Source: Oscillospiraceae bacterium
GTDB taxonomy: Bacteria > Bacillota > Clostridia > UBA1381 > UBA9506
Length of the DNA: 64,000 nt
NCBI GenBank assembly: GCA_015068935.1
Contig: SVJO01000001.1
Span: 1-64,000 of the forward strand
Direction: 5' to 3'
In this document: positions 34,701-44,380 of the stretch, piece by piece
How positions within the stretch are numbered: the first letter of the stretch is position 1
How the letters are laid out: each line of letters begins with the position of its first letter
The notes under the pieces: generated by a model
Seen by the model: only the letters and a program-made list of their open reading frames with translations
Told to the model about the DNA's origin: nothing
Database searches by the model: none
Program-made: the position numbers and the translations under genes

Positions 34701-36491
34701 ACGAGTACAGAAGAACTTTTCACAAGGGGAACTATCGCCAGTCCCACAAGCGAAATGTATGATAATGTGGATATTCTTATTTCAAATCTTCAAGAAGCGT
34801 ATATGTACGGTTTCCAAGATATGGATATTTCGTCAGCAGCGCGAAAAAATATTGAGGAATTGTTAGAAGCAATGAAGCCATCCGTTACGGAAATGGAAAA
34901 AATAGCTGAAGAAGCTCGCAAAGCTGGAAAAACTGTACCGGAAGAAGTGGCAAAAGGATTGGCTGATGCCGCACAGTTGGGAGCTATTGCTGGCAACCTT
35001 CAAGCTCAAAACTATTTAATTGGGGAAAAATTATCTACAGACCCCTCATTTTTGGAAACACTGGCTACAGCAAAAGATGCCGGGGCAAGATTACCTGAAG
35101 AAGTTCGACAGGGGTTGGCTGACAACATTAAGCTCGTCACAGATGAAGCTACTGGTATTGTAACTGGTATAAAAAATTCTATAACAGGCGAAGTGACAAC
35201 CATAACTCCTGAATTGGTAGCTAATATGAAACAAATAGGTTTAGATTTATCTGGCGGTTTGGCATCCCAATATGAAGTTGTCTATGACGAAGCTACTGGT
35301 GTCGCTACTGGAATTTATGACGGTGTAAACGATAAGGTTGTAGAACTCACGCCTGAATTAACATCTGCAATGGAAGCGTTGGGAATTGATGTTTCTAAAG
35401 GCTTGTATGCAGGTGCGGATTCCGAAATAGAAGCACAAAAAAGTTTGTGGAAAGAATGGTCTAACAAAATCATTAACTGGTTCAAAGGAGAAAATGATAT
35501 AAATAGTCCGTCAAAGGTTTTCTTCGATGCTGGCGAGGATTTATCACAAGGTTTATTCAATGGGTCCGATAATAAGATGCAGAGTTTAAAATCTTCATGG
35601 CAAAAATGGTCTATTTGGCCGTGGAATTGGTTTAAAGGGGAAAACGACATTAAGACAGGCATATCTGAAAAGTTCAAAACGCTGGGAGAAAAACTTTCAG
35701 GCGGTTTGTTTACTGGTTCTGATGCAGATTTAAAAGCAAAAGAAACATCTTGGAAAACGTGGTCGTTATTACCTTGGAACTGGTTTAAAACAGAAAATGG
35801 CATCAAAAATGGCGATTCTACAGAGTTTTCGGAGTTGGGTAAAAAAGTTTCCGGCGGCTTGTTAAGTGGTGTTGATAAAAACACTAAACAGAGCGATTAC
35901 ACAGGTGTATTTGGTCAGTTAAGCAGTTGGTTTTCGTCTACATTTGGCATAGGCAATGGTGAAGAATCAGTATTTGCAAAATTAGGAAAAAACCTAATTG
36001 GAAACTTAAAAACTGGTTTAAAGACTGCATGGAACGGGCTGAAAACATGGTGGGAAAACCTTGAGCTTCCTTCGTTTAAAATCAAAATGCCGCACATCAC
36101 ATGGAGCAGTACATCGGCAACTGGTTGGATAGCAACAACATTGGAGGCGCTCGGCTTACCATCATCTATACCTAAAATGAAAGTCGAATGGTACGCAAAC
36201 GGCGGTTTCCCTGACATGGGTCAAATGTTCATCGCGCGTGAGGCTGGTCCTGAGTTAGTCGGAAGCATTAACGGCAGAACGGCTGTTGCAAATAACGATC
36301 AGATTGTGGCTGCCGTATCGCAAGGTGTTTACAGTGCTGTAATGGCTGCTATGGGTAACAACAGTAATAATTCTGGTGAACATAATATTAATATTTACCT
36401 TGACGGTAAAAGGGTTACTGCGAGCGTAGAAAAACATCAAGCAGAGCGTGGCAGAACACTTATGGGAAATCAATTAGGATATGGATATTGA
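31737..36491 (+). CDS. Tail tape measure protein
   Basis: 1584 aa, coiled coil and hydrophobic segments, GTG start. Confidence 0.9.
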   Translation: MGTTIDSLDIQIRSSAGNAADKIEDLAIALGDLKSAANLNKVINQLSRLKTSLDGLRSVNSGIQSLERFSKTLSKLGQFTGNVSGFSKAVNTLRKLPQLAGELKSVDFSGFSSQMQALESGMAGLSGIANPKGLTSSLNALKKIPEITSSLNPQLIDEFGDKIEKLSAKLAPLATQIDKVGNGFAKLPSQVSKTVTATNRMEQATRKATEANKKHDKSLNTKSVNLMATIQNLQEYAQAIHFVADGIGNVLDDAMQWDGIQFRFGRAFGEDAEEVLAYSDKITEKLGINQQQFMQYSSMYGSLLSGFGMAQEQVTTISVGLAELSYDIWAAYNDRYKSLEDASEAVRSAITGEIEPIRNAGIALTEASMQEYLDSLGMAHVKMANLSEAQKSEVRYATMVNAAMNQGIVGTYAAEMNTAEGVMRNLAMQTKTLAQNFGSLFIPILMKVIPYVTAFVQVLTDATRAIAGFFGVELQKIDWGKSAGGLGGVSDSAKDTANALGDAGKEAKKLKDYTMGFDELNVIDPDKGSDSNKTGDPNGVGTGGSLGLDLDTLWDDSVFAKAKQDVDKIKEKLKDMLVIVRDIALVVASWMLAGKLIDFLDWLKDPKAVGDFKKKLGLTLMITGLSIAADGAYDIGLNGPNLKNVLKTAIGSAMGIAGSLLVFGTGPLGWTISILAALAVTITGFTLGWNKKQLLEDQKEHFGDYVLSDKEIQSLVDSMTTNEVSMKLDLFVDQEKIVSDIEASLAESMKELQKKNMQLELGIEVPQEEYEEAVDSLLSNAKKYLEEKQTEYALAIAVTLDGTATGERLTDFANSFFLTQQTTLADLGLKLKKVVSEGFKEGEWIPEKMEEAIRIQKEITEVLQKVSDAEYQAKLTALKLDASGTELTYESMEKLLTEANTAIKEKMKNLDEVRIQQIQIAQMEFDQNVLNGMSEAEAKKILDTTLADIQDAFLNSKMELQAGTVTFGLDSIKNAYSAEIEKTIPFFQTSTEELFTRGTIASPTSEMYDNVDILISNLQEAYMYGFQDMDISSAARKNIEELLEAMKPSVTEMEKIAEEARKAGKTVPEEVAKGLADAAQLGAIAGNLQAQNYLIGEKLSTDPSFLETLATAKDAGARLPEEVRQGLADNIKLVTDEATGIVTGIKNSITGEVTTITPELVANMKQIGLDLSGGLASQYEVVYDEATGVATGIYDGVNDKVVELTPELTSAMEALGIDVSKGLYAGADSEIEAQKSLWKEWSNKIINWFKGENDINSPSKVFFDAGEDLSQGLFNGSDNKMQSLKSSWQKWSIWPWNWFKGENDIKTGISEKFKTLGEKLSGGLFTGSDADLKAKETSWKTWSLLPWNWFKTENGIKNGDSTEFSELGKKVSGGLLSGVDKNTKQSDYTGVFGQLSSWFSSTFGIGNGEESVFAKLGKNLIGNLKTGLKTAWNGLKTWWENLELPSFKIKMPHITWSSTSATGWIATTLEALGLPSSIPKMKVEWYANGGFPDMGQMFIAREAGPELVGSINGRTAVANNDQIVAAVSQGVYSAVMAAMGNNSNNSGEHNINIYLDGKRVTASVEKHQAERGRTLMGNQLGYGY

Positions 36492-36533
36492 GCGCCGAGA
36501 GCGCCACTTTTTTTAAAAGGAGCGTGAAAATAA

Positions 36534-36902
36534 ATGACAGCGTTGGTTACAGTGGCCGGCACACCGTTGCCGGAACCTTCTGAATATAGTTCGAGCACAA
36601 GCACATTGGTTGATAGTGCCCGTAATGTTGAGGGCAAAGTTGTAGGAAGTGTTGTCCGTCCCGATGTAGCAAAAATTGAATTAAAATGGCGTTATCTGAC
36701 AGCGCAACAGTGGGCCTCGGTTCTTAGTTTGTTTACAAATAACTTCTATAACAGCGTGACTTTTTTCAATCAAACAACGGCTGGATATACAACACGCGAT
36801 ATGTACGTAGGAGATAGGAGTGCTGGTATGTGGCGCAGAAATCCTACTACGGGTGAAGTAATGGGGTTTACTGATTGTTCGTTGAATTTAATAGAAGTCT
36901 AA
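36534..36902 (+). CDS. Tail protein
   Basis: Position after tape measure. Confidence 0.55.
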   Translation: MTALVTVAGTPLPEPSEYSSSTSTLVDSARNVEGKVVGSVVRPDVAKIELKWRYLTAQQWASVLSLFTNNFYNSVTFFNQTTAGYTTRDMYVGDRSAGMWRRNPTTGEVMGFTDCSLNLIEV

Positions 36903-36917
36903 CGGAGGTGGTTATTT

Positions 36918-38471
36918 GTGAATACGGTGTCAGAAAATTGGAAATCCACACATGACGAATTACTTCTTCCGGAAACTTTTATAAAATTGTCTTTGGGTGT
37001 TACAGAGCCGGGGTTATCTTTAGTAGCTGAAACAACCGCTACGAACGAGGAAACATTCTCAGAAGCAGAGAAAATAACAAACACTCTTGATAAAGAGCCA
37101 GAAAAATATGCGACATTGGAACATAATATGTGGGGATTAGATGGCACGTTTGATTTTTTTGACGAAACGCCTGTAGATGCAGGGTACACCACTTCCCTAC
37201 TATCTAACGCTGACGGAAGTTTTAGTTCTGTGCCGACATTAACAATTCAGTTTTCTTCGGTGCGAACAGCACTTATTCCCGGTATTACAATTACGTGGGG
37301 GAATGCTTTTGATGAATATGCTACATCGTTCCGCATCACTGTGTATAACGGCACGACAGTAGTTTTTCAAAAAAACGTTACTGACAATGCAAGTAATGTT
37401 TCGCAGATTTTCACTGCATTACAAGGTTACGACAAAATTGTGATTGAAGTTCTCGAATGGTGTTTACCACACCACCGATGCCGAATTACAGAAGTATTTT
37501 TAGGCATTAGAGAGAGTTACACGAAATCTGCTCTGTTGAGTTACGACCATATAGAAAGTGCCGATTTACTCAGTGCCGCACTACCTAAAAACGAAATCGT
37601 ATTTAGTTTGGATAATAGTACAGGACGTTGGAATCCAAGTAATCCGAGTGGCGCGGAACAATATTTGATAGAGCGACAAGAGATTGTCGTTAAATACGGC
37701 ATGAGAGTTGGCGACAACATAGAGTGGATTGATGGTGGCTCATTGTGGCTTAGTGAATGGAATACTCCGGCAAACGGCTTAGAAGCAACATTTACAGCAA
37801 GAGATTCGCTTACGTTTGCTAATGAGGTGTACACAGGGATTAGGAAAGGTACATTATATAACATTGCTACCGCTGCATTTGAGCAAATGAATCTCCCGTT
37901 ATTACCGGATGGCTCTCCGAGATTTTATGTAGATGAAAGCCTTAAAAATCTTTCGACGGATTTTTCAGCAGAAGATACAGAATACACGATTGCTGAGGTT
38001 TTGCAGATGGTAGCACACATGGGTTGTTGTGTATTTTATCAGTCAAGAGACGGAAAACTCCGTATTGAACAGCATAACAGTGAGGTAACTGATTATGTGA
38101 TAAATCGTTTCCGCTCGTATGCGCATCCGGAAGTTTCGTACTCTAAACCATTAAAAGCTGTAGAAGTAACTTATGGCGATAATCAAAAAACATTGTTAAG
38201 TGTCGCATCTTCCGGTGAGGTGCAAACAGTAACAAATGAATTTATAAAAACAAATGCCGATGCACAAAAAGTGGCAAAAAGAACAGCAGATGTATTAAAA
38301 GGTCGTCAGACGATTTCCGGTGAATACAGAGCCGATCCGCGTCTCAGTGCATTAGACGTAGTTGCTGTTGAAAGTAAATACGCTGACAGCAAAGTGGCTA
38401 TAACAGAAATAAAATACACCACTACCGGAGGTGCTTTCAAAGGAACTTATACGGGCAGAATTGTGGGGTGA
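36918..38471 (+). CDS. Minor tail / tail-associated protein
   Basis: Position; Dit/Tal-region-like. Confidence 0.65.
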   Translation: MNTVSENWKSTHDELLLPETFIKLSLGVTEPGLSLVAETTATNEETFSEAEKITNTLDKEPEKYATLEHNMWGLDGTFDFFDETPVDAGYTTSLLSNADGSFSSVPTLTIQFSSVRTALIPGITITWGNAFDEYATSFRITVYNGTTVVFQKNVTDNASNVSQIFTALQGYDKIVIEVLEWCLPHHRCRITEVFLGIRESYTKSALLSYDHIESADLLSAALPKNEIVFSLDNSTGRWNPSNPSGAEQYLIERQEIVVKYGMRVGDNIEWIDGGSLWLSEWNTPANGLEATFTARDSLTFANEVYTGIRKGTLYNIATAAFEQMNLPLLPDGSPRFYVDESLKNLSTDFSAEDTEYTIAEVLQMVAHMGCCVFYQSRDGKLRIEQHNSEVTDYVINRFRSYAHPEVSYSKPLKAVEVTYGDNQKTLLSVASSGEVQTVTNEFIKTNADAQKVAKRTADVLKGRQTISGEYRADPRLSALDVVAVESKYADSKVAITEIKYTTTGGAFKGTYTGRIVG

Positions 38472-38475
38472 TTAA

Positions 38476-38955
38476 ATGGCATTAAGTGATTTTAGTTTAA
38501 TAACCGACAGAACACAAGCAGACGTTGAGCGTTACGCGGAGTTGAAAGCTAAAGGTTTGCATGGCATGACAGAGGCTGAAAAGGCTGAGTGGGAAACTTC
38601 TCTAAAAGGTGCATATAACTACACAGACATGAATCGTGTCGAAAGCGCCGTTGAATACGCGGCGAACAGGCTGACAGAAGCCGGATATGTTGTTATTCCT
38701 GTTGTAAAGAAAAATTGGACCCGGACAGATAAGCCTACTCTGGCCGATTTAAAAAGATATACGAAAAATATTGCGGACATACGCGCTGCACTCGCAACAT
38801 TAGAAACGACACCGGAAGCTCCTTCAACTGATAAAAGATTAAGTTTTCAGGCGGCTAACGATATGGAACAGATTCTTATAGACGTTGATGATCTGATTTC
38901 GAGAATGATAAGCGCGTATTTCTACTCAGGTGATTTATATTGTGGGGAGGTATAA
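38476..38955 (+). CDS. Tail-region protein
   Basis: Position in tail module. Confidence 0.5.
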   Translation: MALSDFSLITDRTQADVERYAELKAKGLHGMTEAEKAEWETSLKGAYNYTDMNRVESAVEYAANRLTEAGYVVIPVVKKNWTRTDKPTLADLKRYTKNIADIRAALATLETTPEAPSTDKRLSFQAANDMEQILIDVDDLISRMISAYFYSGDLYCGEV

Positions 38956-38987
38956 ACGATGTATAAATTTATAAGGGGGGCGAAAAT

Positions 38988-40004
38988 ATGAGTAAACCTT
39001 TTCCGTTTTCAGTATGTGAAAAATGTTGTGCAACGGGTAATGTTGTAATAGAAGGCGAAACAGGGACACTTATAATAGATGGTGAATTAAGTGAAACAAG
39101 CGAAAACCCTGTACAAAATAAAGTAATTTATGCGGTGGTTAAAGAACTTGATGAAAATAAAGCAGATGTTTCACACACTCATAGCATTGACGACTTGGAC
39201 GAGTCCATCAATAGTATAATAGACGGGATAATTATGGACGGAATCAATTGGGAAGTTGGTTCAATAGTAGTTAACACAGGAACGAATGGAAGTCTTACAA
39301 CAAGAGCACGCACAATGGATTTTTTAGAATATGAAAATTATACTGTTATAACAAGTTCAGGCGATGTTCAAATAATTCCTATATTCTATGATGCTAATAA
39401 AAAATTTATATCAGGCAGCTCGACTAGTTGGCTAACAGGAACTATTCATTTATCTGATTTGGCACCTGAAGGAGCTGCATATTTTAGATTGACAGCCCGT
39501 TATATGCCTGAAGGCAGCACCAATGGTGAGGAGTTGACAAGTGAAAATATAAACCTTATCTCAGATAACGTGAAAATAGAAATATATCGTGAAAATACAA
39601 TAGCTTCTACAGTTTATAATCTAGATAGGCGAGTTGATAAAGCTATTAAAACAAATAACCATTTCTACAAGACAATAGATTTCAGCGAGATAACAAATAA
39701 TACTGTGACCTTGGATACGAATTGTGTCACTTATATATCTGGTACTACAAAGTTGGATACATTAACGATTTCATTTGATACTACTCTTGAAGTTATAAAT
39801 ATGGCTCAGGAAACTGTTCTCGTTTTAGACCTTACTAAATATACAACTGCTCCTACTATTGTTTTTGATGGAACAATAAAGTGGATAAATGCAGAAGTGC
39901 CTACTATTACTAATGGTAATGTATATATGATTTCTTTCACTCATGTTAGAGATAGTGCAGGAACAATCAATTATAGCCTTGCCGTTGGGGGTGAGTTTGC
40001 GTAA
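38988..40004 (+). CDS. Putative tail fiber / baseplate protein
   Basis: Position; fiber-like segments LDENKADVSHTHSIDDLDESINSI. Confidence 0.6.
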   Translation: MSKPFPFSVCEKCCATGNVVIEGETGTLIIDGELSETSENPVQNKVIYAVVKELDENKADVSHTHSIDDLDESINSIIDGIIMDGINWEVGSIVVNTGTNGSLTTRARTMDFLEYENYTVITSSGDVQIIPIFYDANKKFISGSSTSWLTGTIHLSDLAPEGAAYFRLTARYMPEGSTNGEELTSENINLISDNVKIEIYRENTIASTVYNLDRRVDKAIKTNNHFYKTIDFSEITNNTVTLDTNCVTYISGTTKLDTLTISFDTTLEVINMAQETVLVLDLTKYTTAPTIVFDGTIKWINAEVPTITNGNVYMISFTHVRDSAGTINYSLAVGGEFA

Positions 40005-40588
40005 TGTATGCAACAAAACTTATGATGCAACAATCTAAAATCTACGACTATGTAGAAGATGATAGCCTACTTAGAAAAGTGGAAAATGATGTTTTCGGCT
40101 CTAAGGTGATAATTCCTAATGTTAGACAGGCGGTTAATTCTTTCACCTATTGCGGAACATTACCGACTGCAGCAGATGGAGTTCTCTCCTTAAAAACCAC
40201 GATGCTATCTACTGTACCATCACTTGTTACACTTTATCTTGCATCAAATGCTCAATTAGGTATACGTAATTATGTAAATGGTACGCTTTTAAAACCTACG
40301 TTGCCGTCTGATTATTCATTTCCTGTTATAACAGATGCCGATATTCAGCCTTATGTAGCATTTACACTTGCCTTTCCTACAACAACAACGCAGCATATGA
40401 CTTTTCAATATGAAAATGGTGAAAAAGCTACGTTTGAAGGAGCATGGGGATATACAACTTATAATGATGTTGAAGCAGTAGTTGGTAGCGGCACGAAGCT
40501 CATAGATTTAGCACTCGTATATAACAGAGTGTTGACAGATAAAGAAATAGAGCAAAATTTCAGGGCTTTTAAACAAAGATATAGATAG
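40004..40588 (+). CDS. Putative concanavalin/LamG-like tail protein
   Basis: Ends LALVYNRVLTDKEIEQNFRAFKQRYR. Confidence 0.55.
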   Translation: MYATKLMMQQSKIYDYVEDDSLLRKVENDVFGSKVIIPNVRQAVNSFTYCGTLPTAADGVLSLKTTMLSTVPSLVTLYLASNAQLGIRNYVNGTLLKPTLPSDYSFPVITDADIQPYVAFTLAFPTTTTQHMTFQYENGEKATFEGAWGYTTYNDVEAVVGSGTKLIDLALVYNRVLTDKEIEQNFRAFKQRYR

Positions 40589-40599
40589 GGGGCAGATAT

Positions 40600-40842
40600 A
40601 TGTACGGAAAATTAGAAAATGGCAGATTTATAAAAGCAAAACATTTCATAATTGACGGAAATGCAACAATAATCAACCCAACAGATGAAATGTACAAAAA
40701 AAATGGGTTTAAAAAGCTGATAGAGAGTGAAATGCCTGAATTAAATGAAAATCAATCATTTGAAATCAGTTATGAAGAAACTGAAACGGGAATCATAAAA
40801 AATTATAAAGTGGTTGAAATAACAGAAGTGCAAGAGGGGTGA
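40600..40842 (+). CDS. Hypothetical tail-module protein
   Basis: Operonic position. Confidence 0.45.
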   Translation: MYGKLENGRFIKAKHFIIDGNATIINPTDEMYKKNGFKKLIESEMPELNENQSFEISYEETETGIIKNYKVVEITEVQEG

Positions 40843-40846
40843 TTTT

Positions 40847-41728
40847 ATGATCGAGAGAGAGATTGTTGACAGAGTGCCTACATATCCAGGGAGATATAAA
40901 TTAACACCCGTCGAAGGTCAGCCGGACTTGTTTGACTTTGAACGAGCAGACGAGCCTCTGGTTGAGGGGTCTCCGTTAAACAAAGCAACATTAGATAGCA
41001 TCATACAAAGCCGATTGACGGGGCGATATTACGAGCCGGCAGTCACACGAACAAAGGGCGAGACATTAACATTAACTGCAAATCCCATTCCTTCAAGCGG
41101 GTGGACTGATGTTACAAAAACGGGAGCAAAAAATAACGGATATGAACTCGTTACAACTCCAACATATTCAAATGACTACCCTGACAAAGCCGTTGACGGG
41201 AATGCATCTTCCTATTTTTATTCTGCCGAAGCACTAAGACCGTATTTTATAATTAAATTACCTGAACCCATAACTGTAAAAAAAATCATTACAAAAACAA
41301 TGATTGGTGGCGGTGGAACAGGAGTTTATTCGTTTTGGGGTAGCAATGATGGCGAAACATGGGACAAGTTGTTAGGATTTTCAGTGTCAGAATCAAATTA
41401 TGAGGAAATCGAGAGAACTCTTACAACAACCGGTAAATATTCGCAATACAAATTAGATGTTGGCGGTACATTTCAACTACATGTTGCTACGTTGGCAATA
41501 TCCGAATATTCTTTTGAAACTTATACAAACGCTTACACTTTAGTTTATAATGTGCCATCTATTTGGACTGTAGGACAACGTGTTTTGGTTTTTATTCCTC
41601 CGGAAACTCCCACGGTAGGAATTATGGAAAACACATTAAACGGCATTCCCATAAATACCATTTTGTTAGCCGGAAAAAGATACGAATTAAGATATACAGG
41701 AACATCTTTTGCGGTAAAGGAGGTTTAA
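40847..41728 (+). CDS. Putative receptor-binding protein with discoidin (F5/8C)-like domain
   Basis: KAVDGNASSYFYSAEALRPYFIIKLPEPITVKKI...YSFWGSNDGETWDKL...GKYSQYKLDV. Confidence 0.65.
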   Translation: MIEREIVDRVPTYPGRYKLTPVEGQPDLFDFERADEPLVEGSPLNKATLDSIIQSRLTGRYYEPAVTRTKGETLTLTANPIPSSGWTDVTKTGAKNNGYELVTTPTYSNDYPDKAVDGNASSYFYSAEALRPYFIIKLPEPITVKKIITKTMIGGGGTGVYSFWGSNDGETWDKLLGFSVSESNYEEIERTLTTTGKYSQYKLDVGGTFQLHVATLAISEYSFETYTNAYTLVYNVPSIWTVGQRVLVFIPPETPTVGIMENTLNGIPINTILLAGKRYELRYTGTSFAVKEV

Positions 41729-41731
41729 CAA

Positions 41732-42415
41732 ATGCAATTAGTTTTAAGTAATAACAGGATAGTTGCTCATGGAGAGAATTTTATCTCAATGGGCGGTACA
41801 GTTATAAATAAGGTAACAGGGGCGAAACACGAAAACGCAACAATAGCGGAGTGTGACGGCGGTTGTCCTTCTGATATTGACGAGGTTGGTTATGAATACC
41901 ACGCTGGAGTTTTTAAACCATGTGCGCCCTTTGGCAAAGGCAATAATAACGGTTATTTTATGGAAGTTTGCGAGAGTTGTGCAACTCCACGAAGTTCGGG
42001 AATACCGATAAAGAAAGGTATAAAATTAGAAAATTTGCACAGTGAAGTTTCGGCAGAGTCATTAGGAGCTTTTGACGACGTTCTATTGTGGGAAAATGCA
42101 GATACTACGGCGGAATTTGAATCACAAACAATTAACTTAGATTTAAGCGAATATCAGCGAATAAAAATTATTGTGCTAGGGGGCACCTATTCACATATGG
42201 AATATTACTCCACTTGGGAAATAACAGAAAAAGGAAAGTCGTTTGCTTTATTTAGCCCATATGCTCCTAGTGGCGTCCAAACTGGTGCGGATGTAAGGTC
42301 GTGTAAAGTTACTGATACAGGTGTTGCCTTTGGGTCGGGTAAATCCTTTCAAAGCGATAATAACAAGAACTTCGCCTGTATTCCTTATAAGATTATAGGC
42401 TACAAACATTTATAA
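41732..42415 (+). CDS. Putative tail fiber protein
   Basis: Position in host-recognition module. Confidence 0.5.
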   Translation: MQLVLSNNRIVAHGENFISMGGTVINKVTGAKHENATIAECDGGCPSDIDEVGYEYHAGVFKPCAPFGKGNNNGYFMEVCESCATPRSSGIPIKKGIKLENLHSEVSAESLGAFDDVLLWENADTTAEFESQTINLDLSEYQRIKIIVLGGTYSHMEYYSTWEITEKGKSFALFSPYAPSGVQTGADVRSCKVTDTGVAFGSGKSFQSDNNKNFACIPYKIIGYKHL

Positions 42416-42432
42416 AAAGGGAGGGCTAAATT

Positions 42433-42711
42433 GTGATATATTTTCTAAACTTGGACAATGACAATTATTTATTATCTGTTGCAACCATAGGACAGGGCAC
42501 AAAGGCAGAAATTGACCTAACGGAATATGACTTGACAGGCAACAGAATAAGAGCGCATAAATGGGAAAACGGCACATTGATTTTTGACGAGGAAAGATTG
42601 GCAGAAATAGAGGCGCAATCACCCGAAATAATACCGAAGGAAGAAACGGGAGACTCTCCTGTTTATGATGAACTTGCGGCGGCATATAAAGAGGGGGTGC
42701 AAGAGGCATGA
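42433..42711 (+). CDS. Hypothetical tail-module protein
   Basis: Operonic position. Confidence 0.45.
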   Translation: MIYFLNLDNDNYLLSVATIGQGTKAEIDLTEYDLTGNRIRAHKWENGTLIFDEERLAEIEAQSPEIIPKEETGDSPVYDELAAAYKEGVQEA

Positions 42712-43160
42712 CAAATAAAGAATTTGTTTTAGCTATGATAAAAGAACAAGGCAAAGCGAACGCCCTTGACCTCAGAAACAGGGCGGCAGACATGACGGGA
42801 ACGGCTATTATTGCAGAGGAAAGCAAAATACCACTCTATGATAATACGAAAGATTACACGGGGTGGGCTGTTGGCTCACCTTGTTTGCATGACGGGCAAG
42901 TGTACGGACTCTTACAACCGCACAACGCAGCACACTACCCCGACCCTACCCCGTCAAATACGCCTGCTTTATGGCGTGTGTTGCACACAACCGACCCTGC
43001 AAAGGCTAAACCATACATAAAGCCTACAAATACAAGCGATATGTATTTAAAGGGCGAATGTATGATATATACGGACGGGCTTGTATATCGTTCTTTACGT
43101 GATACAGTATATAGTCCCGAAGAATATGCATCAGATTGGGAGGCGGTAACAAATGATTGA
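42708..43160 (+). CDS. Putative carbohydrate-binding phage protein
   Basis: DNTKDYTGWAVGSPCLHDGQVYGLLQPHNAAHYPDPTPSNTPALWRVLH. Confidence 0.55.
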   Translation: MTNKEFVLAMIKEQGKANALDLRNRAADMTGTAIIAEESKIPLYDNTKDYTGWAVGSPCLHDGQVYGLLQPHNAAHYPDPTPSNTPALWRVLHTTDPAKAKPYIKPTNTSDMYLKGECMIYTDGLVYRSLRDTVYSPEEYASDWEAVTND

Positions 43161-43488
43161 GGCAATATTAAAAGCGGCTGCTATTGTTAGTGCGATAGGC
43201 GTTATAATAGGTGGCGTTTTTGCAGTTTTGCGTTTTGTAAAAAAGTATATTGATAACGCAATAAAAGAATTAAAAGAAGCCATAACAGACCTTAACGCGC
43301 ACAGTGACGAAAACTATATGGGGATTTTACGCCTTACAATTATGTCAAGTGAAATGCCTATAGGTGAAAGAATTGTGGCGGGCCATAAATATTTAAAAAA
43401 TGGTGGGAACGGAGAAGTTAAAGCGTTCCTAAAAGAAGAATTTAATATAACGGAAACAGTTGACGAAGCGGCTCATTATAAAAAATAA
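43153..43488 (+). CDS. Membrane protein of lysis module (XhlA/holin-like)
   Basis: N-terminal TM AAAIVSAIGVIIGGVFAVLRF; precedes holin/amidase. Confidence 0.5.
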   Translation: MIEAILKAAAIVSAIGVIIGGVFAVLRFVKKYIDNAIKELKEAITDLNAHSDENYMGILRLTIMSSEMPIGERIVAGHKYLKNGGNGEVKAFLKEEFNITETVDEAAHYKK

Positions 43489-43502
43489 AGGGAGGTTATA
43501 CT

Positions 43503-43706
43503 ATGAAAGAATTTATTAAAAGAGTAAGTAACTTGTTGTGCATCAAAAGCATCGTGACATTATCATTAACATACGTTTTCTGTCGTTTGGCGATTACCGG
43601 AGGAATTACTCCCGCTGAATTTGTCGCAATATTCATAGTTGTTATAAATTTTTATTTTGAAGCTCAACGAAATAAAAAAGCCGAGACAGAAGAAAAGGAA
43701 GTGTAA
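43503..43706 (+). CDS. Holin-like protein
   Basis: 67 aa, two hydrophobic segments, upstream of amidase. Confidence 0.6.
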   Translation: MKEFIKRVSNLLCIKSIVTLSLTYVFCRLAITGGITPAEFVAIFIVVINFYFEAQRNKKAETEEKEV

Positions 43707-43709
43707 GCC

Positions 43710-44339
43710 ATGAAAATAGGAGTAAACTGCGGACATACTGTAAGCGGAACTACTGGAAGTGGAGCTTTAGGTTATTTGAATGAAAGTAACGAAACAAGAA
43801 ACATAGGCTACAAGGTTATGGAAATGTTAAGAGGCTCGGGACATACTGTTGTAGATTGTACAAATGACAAAGCGGTAAGTGTTAATGACAATCTCCAAAA
43901 AATAGTAAAAATAGCAAACGCACAAAAGTTAGATTTGCTTATTTCTATTCACTTAAACGCTGGCGGTGGTAGAGGTTGCGAGTGTTACACATACGGTGGC
44001 AAGAAACTTGACGAGGCTGTGAATATATGCTCTCAGCTTGAAAGTTTAGGTTTTAACCCCCGCGGTGTGAAAGATGGCTCCCAACTTTATGTTTTGAAAA
44101 AAACAACAGCAAAAGCGATTTTAATTGAGGTGTGTTTTGTGGATAACGAAGAAGATGCTAAACTGTATAATAAAATCGGCGCTTCAAAAATTGCAGAGGT
44201 TATCTGTAACGCTATCGTTGATGATGATGTAACGATTATAAAAAATAAAATCGGCTTAGCTGACGAAACAATAAAATATTTGCAAAATTATAAATACGGT
44301 TCAGAGCTTATACGTAAAATTGCAAATGCCGTAAAATAA
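43710..44339 (+). CDS. N-acetylmuramoyl-L-alanine amidase (endolysin)
   Basis: MKIGVNCGHTVSGTTGSGA...LLISIHLNAGGGRGCECYTY...ILIEVCFVDNEEDAK (Amidase_3). Confidence 0.9.
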   Translation: MKIGVNCGHTVSGTTGSGALGYLNESNETRNIGYKVMEMLRGSGHTVVDCTNDKAVSVNDNLQKIVKIANAQKLDLLISIHLNAGGGRGCECYTYGGKKLDEAVNICSQLESLGFNPRGVKDGSQLYVLKKTTAKAILIEVCFVDNEEDAKLYNKIGASKIAEVICNAIVDDDVTIIKNKIGLADETIKYLQNYKYGSELIRKIANAVK

Positions 44340-44346
44340 AAAATGT

Positions 44347-44376
44347 GGTAGAGCATAGCGCTCTACCTCTTTTTTT
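44347..44376 (+). terminator. Intrinsic terminator after amidase
   Basis: GGTAGAGC-atagc-GCTCTACC then TCTTTTTTT. Confidence 0.8.
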
Positions 44377-44380
44377 CTTC

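Noticed and set aside
35315-35884. 189-aa minus-strand ORF
   Set aside because: Antisense shadow of the repetitive C-terminal part of the tape measure gene
36487-36520. GAGCGCCgaGAGCGCC + T7 after the tape measure as a terminator
   Set aside because: It is a direct repeat, not an inverted one, so no stable stem forms on the plus strand
38988-43160. Diversity-generating retroelement at the tail fiber module
   Set aside because: No reverse transcriptase ORF and no template/variable repeat pair recognised
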